Origin: Nanobdellota archaeon
GTDB taxonomy: Archaea > Nanobdellota > Nanobdellia > Pacearchaeales > GW2011-AR1
Direction: 5' to 3'
Assembly (NCBI GenBank): GCA_030704765.1
Contig: JAUYDD010000154.1
Location: 1 to 15,020, forward strand
DNA length: 15,020 nucleotides
Below the pieces are notes generated by a model, which saw nothing but the letters and a program-made list of their open reading frames with translations, was not told the DNA's origin and did no database searches. Of this stretch, positions 1 through 5,329 are shown piece by piece (the first letter of the stretch is position 1; every line of letters starts with the position of its first letter). The translations under genes were made by a program, and so were the position numbers.

Positions 1-58
1 AACCGAGCAAGATTATCTTATTTTAAGAAAATTAAATAATATGTACGCAAGGCTATAA
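1..58 (+). CDS. Possible 3' end of an upstream gene (partial)
   Basis: Two forward frames are open from the left edge. Frame 2 ends in DYLILRKLNNMYARL and a stop at 56-58; frame 1 ends in RLSYFKKIK and a stop at 37-39. Either could be the C-terminus of a gene that starts outside the window. Frame 2 looks slightly more protein-like, but 18 residues are too few to identify a family. A TATA-like sequence follows at 70-77, so the downstream operon probably has its own promoter. Confidence 0.25.
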   Translation, partial: TEQDYLILRKLNNMYARL

Positions 59-69
59 TAAAGAAAAAG

Positions 70-77
70 TTTAAAAA
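70..77 (+). promoter_or_regulatory. TATA-box candidate of the rpl44e operon
   Basis: TTTAAAAA lies about 63 bases before the rpl44e start. With the usual archaeal spacing of about 26 bases, transcription would begin near 98-103. That leaves a leader of roughly 35 bases which contains the palindrome at 113-131. Inferred from sequence only. Confidence 0.45.
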
Positions 78-112
78 CCTTATTCTTTATCTTGTCTTAA
101 TAAATAATTTAC

Positions 113-131
113 AAAAAACCCTAGGTTTTTT
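113..131 (+). promoter_or_regulatory. Leader hairpin before rpl44e
   Basis: AAAAAACC (113-120) and GGTTTTTT (124-131) are perfect inverted repeats separated by CTA. The hairpin ends 5 bases before the ATG at 137. It could be a translational control site, since ribosomal operons are often autoregulated through leader RNA, or another of the short perfect palindromes scattered in this window. There is no convincing Shine-Dalgarno sequence besides the AGG in its right arm. Confidence 0.4.
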
Positions 132-136
132 AGATA

Positions 137-445
137 ATGAAACTACCAAAAAAAACAAAAAGATATTGTCCGTATTGCAGGAAAAAAACAGAACAAAAAA
201 TAGAATTAGTTTCAACTGGTTTCAAAAGAGGAACATTAGCTAGAGGTTCATTATCTAGAGTCAGAAAAAGAGGAAAAAACAGGGGAATGGGCAATCATGG
301 AAAATATTCAAGAAAAGCTATAAAATCCTGGAAAAGAAAAACAAAAACAACAATGAGAAGAGTTCTTTTATATACTTGCAAAGAATGCAAAAAATCAAAA
401 TTATCCAAACACTCAAGAAGAGTATCAAAAATAATACAAGAATAA
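137..445 (+). CDS. rpl44e: Large-subunit ribosomal protein eL42 (L44e)
   Basis: A 102-residue, very basic protein of the L44e family, which sits near the E site of the archaeal/eukaryotic large ribosomal subunit. Two zinc-binding pairs are visible, C11-P-Y-C14 and C81-K-E-C84, as expected for the archaeal zinc-ribbon form. The family signature around residues 68-84 (KTKTTMRRVLLYTCKEC) is present and the length is normal. The next gene begins one base after the stop, so the two are surely cotranscribed. In many archaea L44e is followed by S27e and eIF2-alpha; here eS1 follows, so the operon has been rearranged. The start is the only reasonable ATG before the first zinc pair. Confidence 0.95.
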   Translation: MKLPKKTKRYCPYCRKKTEQKIELVSTGFKRGTLARGSLSRVRKRGKNRGMGNHGKYSRKAIKSWKRKTKTTMRRVLLYTCKECKKSKLSKHSRRVSKIIQE

Positions 446-446
446 G

Positions 447-1382
447 ATGGCAGCGCAAAAACAATCCAAAGTAATAACAAAAAGAAGAAAATTTATTGAA
501 GTTAATATTCCTTTAATAAGATCAAAAATAGAAATAGCAGCAAATTCACCAAAAGACCTTGAAGGAAGGAACGCAAAAATCGATTTGACAAGGCAGCTTA
601 AAGGAAAAAGCGTAGAAGCTGTTATGAAAGTGGTTCTTGAAAATGACAAGCCAGTTGCTCATCCAATAAAAGTAAAATTGATGCCTTATTTTATAAGAAG
701 GATGATAAGAAAAAGAATAAGTTATGTTGAAGATTCATTTTTAGCAAAAAGCCAGAACAGTCTTCTTATAGTGAAGCCTTTTTTAATAACAAGGAACAAG
801 GTCTCAAGATCAGTCAGGAAAACTTTAAGGAACAAAAGCAAGAATTGGCTAGAGGATTATATTAAAGAAAGAACAGATGATGAGATATTTAATGATGTAT
901 TATCAAATAGAATGCAAAAACCTCTTTCCTTATATCTTAAAAAAACTTATCCTTTGTCTTTATGTGAAATAAGGATATTAGAATTAGTAAGACCTTTAAA
1001 ACCAGAAGAAGTTCCAAAAATAGAGAAAAAAATCCATATAGAGCCAATAATAGAAGAAAAAGAAGAGTTCATAGACCAGATGAAAGAGATTGAAGATGAA
1101 TTAGTGAAAAAAGCTGAAAATGAAATAAAACAAGCTCAGGAAAAAGCTAGTAAGATAGAAAAAGATAAATCCGAAGAAAATAAAGATGAAAAAGAAGAGA
1201 AAAAGGAAGAAGTAGAAAAAGAAGAAATAGCACAAGAAAAACCTAAAAGAGGAAGAAAAAAGAAAATTGAAAATTCAGAAGAGAAAAAGGAAGAAGAAAA
1301 AATAAAACCAATAAAAGAGAAAAAAACAAAAGAGAAAACAGAAAAGTCAGAAGAAAAAAAAGAAAGAGAAAAATCTGAATAA
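447..1382 (+). CDS. rps3ae: Small-subunit ribosomal protein eS1 (S3Ae) with long charged tail
   Basis: Residues about 10-185 match the S3Ae/eS1 family: the IDLTRQLKG start of the core, a basic LMPYFIRRMIRKRISYVEDSF helix/strand region near 78-98, the VKPFLITRNKVSRSVRKTLR segment near 109-128, and the closing YPLSLCEIRILEL at 168-180. eS1 binds the platform of the small subunit near the mRNA exit. Archaeal homologues usually end near 200-220 residues. This one continues to 311 with an almost uninterrupted Lys/Glu tail (about 190-311) likely to form a long helix or to be disordered. The tail contains KPKRGRKKK at 265-273, which resembles an AT-hook core. The gene follows rpl44e by one base and precedes ndk by seven. 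Confidence 0.9.
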   Translation: MAAQKQSKVITKRRKFIEVNIPLIRSKIEIAANSPKDLEGRNAKIDLTRQLKGKSVEAVMKVVLENDKPVAHPIKVKLMPYFIRRMIRKRISYVEDSFLAKSQNSLLIVKPFLITRNKVSRSVRKTLRNKSKNWLEDYIKERTDDEIFNDVLSNRMQKPLSLYLKKTYPLSLCEIRILELVRPLKPEEVPKIEKKIHIEPIIEEKEEFIDQMKEIEDELVKKAENEIKQAQEKASKIEKDKSEENKDEKEEKKEEVEKEEIAQEKPKRGRKKKIENSEEKKEEEKIKPIKEKKTKEKTEKSEEKKEREKSE

Positions 1383-1389
1383 AAATAAA

Positions 1390-1881
1390 ATGGTAATTGA
1401 ACAAACTTTAGTCTTGATAAAACCTGATGGTTTAAAAAGAGGTCTTGTTGGAGAGATTATAACAAGAATAGAAAGAACCGGTTTGAAAATAATTGCAATG
1501 AAAATGATTTGGCCAGATAAAAAGTTTGCTGAACAGCATTATTTTGATGTTGAAGAAAGGCATGGAAAAAAAGTTTTAGATAATTTAACAGGATATCTTA
1601 CAGCAGGGCCAGTATTAGCAATTTGTTTTGAAGGAGTTGATGCTATTTCTTTAGTAAGAAAAATAGCAGGGCCTACTTATCCAAATGAAGCGCCTCCAGG
1701 AACAATCAGGGGAGATTTTTGCCATATTTCAAAAATTCATGCTAATGAAAATAATCAAGTAGTTGGAAATTTAATTCATGCTTCAGCAGGAATAGAAGAT
1801 GCAAAAAAAGAATTAAGCTTATGGTTTACAAAAAAAGAAATGCATTCTTACAAAAGAACAGATGAAGAACATGTCTGGTGA
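1390..1881 (+). CDS. ndk: Nucleoside diphosphate kinase
   Basis: Transfers the gamma-phosphate between nucleoside tri- and diphosphates through a phosphohistidine, balancing NTP and dNTP pools in the cytoplasm. The N-terminal VLIKPDGLKRGLVGEI carries the family's nucleotide-binding Lys11. The active-site motif is NLIHAS, with catalytic His130; the common bacterial form is N-[IV]-IHGSD. Other hallmarks are GP at 73-74 and 94-95, and the R107-G-D segment. At 163 residues it is slightly longer than the typical 140-155, mainly from an insertion around residues 111-124 just before the active site. It begins seven bases after the eS1 stop with no visible Shine-Dalgarno sequence, so it is probably the last gene of the ribosomal operon. 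Its stop is TGA, while nearly every other gene here ends in TAA. Confidence 0.95.
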   Translation: MVIEQTLVLIKPDGLKRGLVGEIITRIERTGLKIIAMKMIWPDKKFAEQHYFDVEERHGKKVLDNLTGYLTAGPVLAICFEGVDAISLVRKIAGPTYPNEAPPGTIRGDFCHISKIHANENNQVVGNLIHASAGIEDAKKELSLWFTKKEMHSYKRTDEEHVW

Positions 1882-1916
1882 AAATGTTCTAGATAAACCA
1901 TTTATTTTTTAATCCA

Positions 1917-2438
1917 ATGGAAGTTAAAGATGCTATTATAAAAAGAAAAAGTATTAGAAAATATAAAGATTTAGAGATTCCTAAAGATTTAATAAATGAA
2001 ATTCTAGATGCAGCAAGACTTTCTCCTTCAGCATATAATGCTCAACCTTGGAAATTCAAAATTATTAATGATAAGAATGTAATTAAAAAATTAAAGAAAA
2101 ATAATGTTTTTAAAAATGAATTTGTTTATACAGCACCATTAATTATCGTATGCTGTGGAGATACAACCTGTTATCCAGAGCGAGCAAAAGAAAATTTCGA
2201 ATTAAAAGATTTGTCATTAATAGATGTTACAATAGCATGTCAAAGTCTAATTTTAAGAGCAACCGACCTGGGACTTGGTACATGTTATGTTGGTTTAATA
2301 GACAGAAATAAATTAAAAAAAATACTAAACATTTCTAAAAATTATATAATTTCTTATGTAATCACTGTTGGTTACCCTGATTTATCAGAAGAACTCGGAA
2401 TTACAACAAGAAAAAAGCTAAATGATATAATTTTATAA
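1917..2438 (+). CDS. Nitroreductase-family FMN oxidoreductase
   Basis: A 173-residue single-domain protein of the nitroreductase superfamily: homodimeric flavoenzymes that use NAD(P)H to reduce nitro compounds, quinones or flavins. The N-terminal KRKSIRKYKD (9-18) is the FMN-phosphate-binding signature, LSPSAYNAQPWKF follows near 35-47, then the GLGTCYVGLID stretch and the closing VGYPD. The length fits the short archaeal/bacterial subgroup. The real substrate cannot be read from sequence. It starts 35 bases after ndk and may be cotranscribed or have a weak promoter of its own (AGATAAACC near 1891). Its 3' end converges with the receiver-like gene, leaving 32 A/T-rich bases. Confidence 0.88.
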   Translation: MEVKDAIIKRKSIRKYKDLEIPKDLINEILDAARLSPSAYNAQPWKFKIINDKNVIKKLKKNNVFKNEFVYTAPLIIVCCGDTTCYPERAKENFELKDLSLIDVTIACQSLILRATDLGLGTCYVGLIDRNKLKKILNISKNYIISYVITVGYPDLSEELGITTRKKLNDIIL

Positions 2439-2470
2439 ATAATTTATATTTATTAATATAATTCTTTCTT

Positions 2471-2902
2471 TTAATTTTCATTATTAGTAAGAGTCTTAAT
2501 AATTTTCATTAAATCACTAAATTCTAAGGGTTTTCTTAAATAACCCTGATAATCTTTGTATTCTGACAAATCATATTGTTGTTTTAATTTCTCTCTATTC
2601 ATTGCTGAAACAACTAAAACAGGAATATTCAATTTTTTAGCATGTCTTGTAAATTTAATCCTGCTATTCCTCGATTCTACTAAAGCAGTTTTTCTAGTTT
2701 TTCCGCGAGGATATCTTGTATTTAGAACAGTTAAATTAACAGGATAAGGTTCAACAATAACTAAATCATATTGATTTTGGCTCAAAAAATCATCTGCAAT
2801 TTCTGTATAAGGAGTAATATCTAGTCTAGTTAATATAGAAACTAAATCTTTTCTATGGACTTCCCATTGTTCCTTATAATCAACAATTAATACACTGACC
2901 AT
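2471..2902 (-). CDS. Receiver-like (CheY-fold) protein with Asp-to-Glu phosphosite
   Basis: The 143 residues follow the response-regulator receiver order: beta-1 VSVLIVDYKE, beta-3 YDLVIVEPYP, beta-4 IPVLVVSA and beta-5 GYLRKP. The phosphoacceptor Asp is replaced by Glu51. Only one of the usual pair of metal-binding acids is kept (Asp8, followed by Tyr9). The Ser/Thr (Ser99) and Lys-Pro (Lys124-Pro125) are present. Between Glu51 and Ser99 there are 48 residues, about 18 more than usual, and the extra part (62-90) is rich in Arg and Lys. There is no output domain and no histidine kinase in the window. Glu at this site often mimics phosphorylation, so a constitutive, kinase-independent role is plausible (inference). 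The promoter is leaderless, with ATTTAAAT 26 bases upstream. Confidence 0.75.
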   Translation of the reverse strand: MVSVLIVDYKEQWEVHRKDLVSILTRLDITPYTEIADDFLSQNQYDLVIVEPYPVNLTVLNTRYPRGKTRKTALVESRNSRIKFTRHAKKLNIPVLVVSAMNREKLKQQYDLSEYKDYQGYLRKPLEFSDLMKIIKTLTNNEN

Positions 2903-2924
2903 AATCCTAAATAATATGACTATG

Positions 2925-2932
2925 ATTTAAAT
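2925..2932 (-). promoter_or_regulatory. TATA box for the receiver-like gene
   Basis: ATTTAAAT is centred 26 bases before the ATG at 2902, the spacing of an archaeal leaderless transcript. The double-hairpin repeat begins 16 bases further upstream. Confidence 0.55.
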
Positions 2933-2947
2933 AATATTATTATTAGA

Positions 2948-3041
2948 TATGGATAACTGCATTGGTTATGTCTCAGTATAGTGCAGTTATACAGATAGAG
3001 AACTGCGTAGCTTATGTTACATATATCTTGCAGTTCTCTAT
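2948..3041 (+). repeat. Double-hairpin repeat, copy 1
   Basis: A 94-bp element made of two hairpins. Hairpin A has arms ATAACTGCA (2953-2961) and TGCAGTTAT (2982-2990) with a 20-base loop. Hairpin B has arms ATAGAGAACTGC (2995-3006) and GCAGTTCTCTAT (3030-3041), 12 perfect pairs, with a 23-base loop. They are separated by ACAG. An inverted copy lies at 8101-8194: over 2948-3006 the two agree at 57 of 59 bases. This is the layout of paired REP/BIME-type palindromic units; no transposase is visible. Confidence 0.85.
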
Positions 3042-3191
3042 ATATACAACAAATAATTATGGTGGATAAATATTTAGAATTGTTAGTGTAAAAATAAAAA
3101 GTAATGTTAGAGGGGAATCAAAGTGATAAACTCTTATTAAGAAAAGCAAAAATTTTGCTCAAAAAAATTTTGTTTTTTGCTATAAAAACAC

Positions 3192-3198
3192 TTTTAAA
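3192..3198 (+). promoter_or_regulatory. TATA box for tRNA-Thr
   Basis: TTTTAAA is centred about 28 bases before the tRNA 5' end, the normal spacing for archaeal tRNA genes whose transcript begins at or close to the mature end. Confidence 0.6.
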
Positions 3199-3222
3199 CC
3201 CCTATTGATATAATTAATTATT

Positions 3223-3295
3223 GCCTCCATAGCTCAGTCGGTAGAGCGGCAGTTTTGTAAACTGTAGGTCGTCGGTTCGATCCCGGCTGGAGGCT
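3223..3295 (+). tRNA. tRNA-Thr (anticodon TGT)
   Basis: A full cloverleaf can be folded by hand. Acceptor arms GCCTCCA (3223-3229) and TGGAGGC (3288-3294) pair at all seven positions. The D stem is GCTC/GAGC with loop AGTCGGTA. The anticodon stem is GCAGT/ACTGT around the loop TTTGTAA, with anticodon TGT at 3256-3258 (reads ACA). The variable loop is AGGTC. The T stem is GTCGG/CCGGC with loop TTCGATC. The discriminator is T3295, consistent with U73 known in archaeal tRNA-Thr. CCA is not encoded and there is no intron. Directly downstream is an 11-bp palindrome and then a second, broken copy of the tRNA's 3' end. Confidence 0.96.
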
Positions 3296-3297
3296 TA

Positions 3298-3413
3298 TAT
3301 AATATTGCGCAGCAATATTATAATCCCTTGGGATTGAAGTTCTAGTGTTCGGTTCGATCACTTCAAAAGCACCTGCTTTTGAATGTTCACAAAATTTTCT
3401 AAAGGAAAATTTT
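3298..3413. repeat. Cluster of short perfect palindromes behind tRNA-Thr
   Basis: Four tiny-loop inverted repeats lie in 116 bases. First, 3298-3308/3312-3322, 11 pairs around GCA. Second, AATCCC/GGGATT at 3322-3335 around TT. Third, TTCAAAAGCA (3362-3371) with TGCTTTTGAA (3374-3383), 10 pairs around CC. Fourth, AAAATTTTC (3391-3399) with GAAAATTTT (3405-3413). In addition TTGAAGT (3334-3340) pairs with ACTTCAA (3360-3366), enclosing the T-loop-like piece of the tRNA copy. The third is related to a palindrome at 14915-14936. Confidence 0.8.
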
Positions 3414-3431
3414 TAGGACCGGCTGGAGGCT
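3348..3431 (+). repeat. Second, split copy of the tRNA-Thr 3' end
   Basis: TTCGGTTCGATC (3348-3359) and CCGGCTGGAGGCT (3419-3431) repeat the tRNA's T arm and 3' acceptor strand, including the discriminator T. They are separated by 59 bases carrying two palindromes, with the break exactly at the T-loop/T-stem boundary. The 5' half of the tRNA is not repeated. It may be a displaced tail left by integration at the tRNA 3' end, later invaded by palindromes (inference). No integrase is visible. Confidence 0.8.
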
Positions 3432-3432
3432 G

Positions 3433-3451
3433 TCTTTTTTTGTTTATTTTC
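3433..3451 (+). terminator. T-rich terminator after the tRNA region
   Basis: Seven consecutive T (3435-3441), then TGTTTATTTT, immediately follow the second acceptor-strand copy. Oligo-T on the coding strand is the main archaeal termination signal. If this is the first effective one, the primary tRNA transcript carries all the palindromes and the duplicate tail. Confidence 0.5.
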
Positions 3452-3506
3452 CTAATATCTGGATTTTTCAGAATATATAATATTTTATAGTAAATAGGAA
3501 TCAGTA

Positions 3507-5204
3507 TTAAACCGCTGTACAAAGATTATTAGAGCATTTGCACTTAAATTGGTCAGTTTGATTAAAAACAACAAAATTATAAAACTTGTACAGTTCTGGA
3601 ACCCTGCAACCAACATTTTCAAAAGCTTTGCAAGAAGAATCTTGATAACACAATAAAGACTTTTCGCTTATACATTGATTATGGTCACAAATTACATTTG
3701 TAGGAAAATCTTCAAAATAAACCCCTCCTTTAGGAGGCGGAGAATATGAGTAATTATTTTTGTATTTAATATTAATTGCTTTCCAATTGTGGTAACTTAA
3801 ATGAGTCATCATACAATCACTATTGGTTAAACAGAAATCTACGTTCCCATTATCTTACGGAGGTAAGCATTTTTTATTACATTCTTCATAATTAAAAAGT
3901 TTAACACTAGTACCGCATCCAGTTGCACTTACACATCTTCCACCATAAAAATAATACCCTAATATTGATTGACAAGAAATGCACTCACTTCGTGAGTAAC
4001 CATGCACTGTTAGATTTACTAAACTAACTCCAAAAATTTCGTAACATCCGCTAGGTCCGGTGTAAGGTCTCCAGTTACAATTAATTTTTCCATTTACATC
4101 TAAAGTTTCATTGATTTCAGGATTTCCTGCACTATAATTAGTTACTATACATTTCTAGCATTCACTCCAATCATTAAACAGATAATGACCTTCAAATTGA
4201 CAATAAACTGTTGCTAAACATTTTTTACCATTAAAATAAATACAATGTTCAGGTATGACTGAAGGATTTGTTTCTTCAGATATATCTTGAGTAGGTCTCC
4301 AATTACAATCAATAGGTTTAAGAGGCTGTGGCATACATTTTTTATTGCATTCATCATAAGATTGATACAACATTAAATTTCCATTTATACTATAATCTTT
4401 TATTTCAGAACAACTATTTCCATCAAAATAATAACCTAAAAATTGTTTTCCTTTTCTGCATGAAACAGATTTTGTTTTATTAATTATTTTAAAAACTTCT
4501 TTCTCTCCAAAAATATCATAACATCCATTAACATCTTTATATGGTTTCCAATTACAATCTATTTCCAAGCTTGTATAATCATTTTTATATAAATCATAAG
4601 AAATATTTCCATTAATAATAACCATTCTTAAAAATATTAATCCTTCAGAATACTGTTTTATTTGACTTTTTCCATTTGATGTTTTTATTAAAGTCTTATC
4701 AAATTTTTTCTGATAGCTTAAATCGAGATTTATTTTATCTATTTTTAGTTTCTCATTTATATTATTTGATTGATAATTAATAGTAAATTTATTTAAGGGG
4801 ATTTTCAAAGTTATGTTATTATAATCTCCGCTTAACACCTTAATAGAATTTGTATTTTTTGATTTTATATATATTAATTTCAACTTCAGGATATTATCAA
4901 AATTATCTACAACAAAAAAATTAACTTCTTTATCATAACATTTTTTATTAAGACAGTTTTCAGTATAGTTTTTAATTGAACTATTTTCATCTGCTTTAAT
5001 TGATAATTCTTTTGTTTCATAATCAAAGCCAATGAATAATTGAAGATTATTAGGTATAACTGAACTTTCTTTATAATTAGGATCAAAATTATCTGGATTA
5101 GGGGGTCTAGGAGTTCCAACATCTACAGCATTTACAGTAAAAACTAAAATAAGAACCATTAAAGGGATAATGCAGTTTTTAATCACCCCTTGGTTTGCTA
5201 GCAT
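3507..5204 (-). pseudogene. Secreted Cys-rich protein gene with two in-frame stops; Kunitz-like modules
   Basis: One reading frame runs 566 codons from the ATG at 5204 to the TAA at 3509-3507 without a frameshift, broken by TAG (4157-4155) and TAA (3857-3855). The undisturbed first part has 349 residues: a signal peptide (about 1-26), a region of unknown fold to about 210, then Cys-rich modules each introduced by [DN]CNW[KR]P. Module 1 has cysteines 249, 265, 286 and 290. Their spacing (16, 21, 4) equals that of the last conserved cysteines of Kunitz/BPTI domains, with the G-N (275-276) and aromatic-x-Ser-x-x-Glu-Cys features in place. The family's C38 is missing (Ile273). Module 2 (about 300 on) is cut by the TAG between its last two cysteines. 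Module 3 lies between the two stops. A Cys-rich tail (3854-3510) follows. There is no C-terminal anchor. It is divergent from the 922-residue surface gene. Kunitz assignment is tentative; pseudogene is likelier than readthrough. Confidence 0.7.
3724..3997. repeat. Three small palindromes inside the interrupted gene
   Basis: CCTCCT/AGGAGG around TT (3724-3737), CTTAC/GTAAG around GGAG (3854-3867) and ACTCAC/GTGAGT around TTC (3983-3997) lie in the 3' half of the gene. The middle one supplies the in-frame TAA at 3857-3855. The first encodes PPKGG. They have the same tiny-loop build as the intergenic palindromes nearby and look like insertions into coding sequence. Confidence 0.55.
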
Positions 5205-5225
5205 AAAAAATAGATATAAATTTAT

Positions 5226-5234
5226 GTTTTAAAC
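5226..5234 (-). promoter_or_regulatory. TATA box for the interrupted Cys-rich gene
   Basis: GTTTTAAAC is centred 26 bases upstream of the ATG at 5204, as in a leaderless archaeal transcript. Confidence 0.55.
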
Positions 5235-5263
5235 ATATTTATCGTTAGATATATATTATATGA

Positions 5264-5299
5264 GTAACTATAAAGTCATGAAAATGCCTTTATAGTTAC
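5264..5299. promoter_or_regulatory. 12-bp perfect inverted repeat between divergent promoters
   Basis: GTAACTATAAAG (5264-5275) and CTTTATAGTTAC (5288-5299) match at all 12 positions around a 12-base spacer. The repeat ends three bases before the TATA box of the 922-residue gene and lies upstream of the opposite TATA box. It is a good candidate operator for both surface genes. The function is inferred from position. Confidence 0.55.
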
Positions 5300-5301
5300 A
5301 G

Positions 5302-5310
5302 TTATATAAT
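5302..5310 (+). promoter_or_regulatory. TATA box for the 922-residue surface gene
   Basis: TTATATAAT lies about 24-26 bases before the ATG at 5330, again the leaderless spacing. Confidence 0.55.
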
Positions 5311-5329
5311 CGCTATACTTTGTTTTAAA

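Larger units (their letters stand above)
2903..3222. other. Intergenic region: double-hairpin repeat and tRNA promoter
   Basis: No protein gene is supportable. The stretch holds the receiver promoter, double-hairpin copy 1, a palindrome with arms AGCAAAA (3145-3151) and TTTTGCT (3153-3159), a related A/T-rich run to about 3180, and the tRNA promoter. The middle part (3042-3140) shows nothing recognisable. Confidence 0.6.

Noticed and set aside
3507..3812. Independent 101-residue gene
   Set aside because: It is in the same frame as the interrupted 566-codon gene and lacks its own signal peptide or promoter; better read as the gene's third part.
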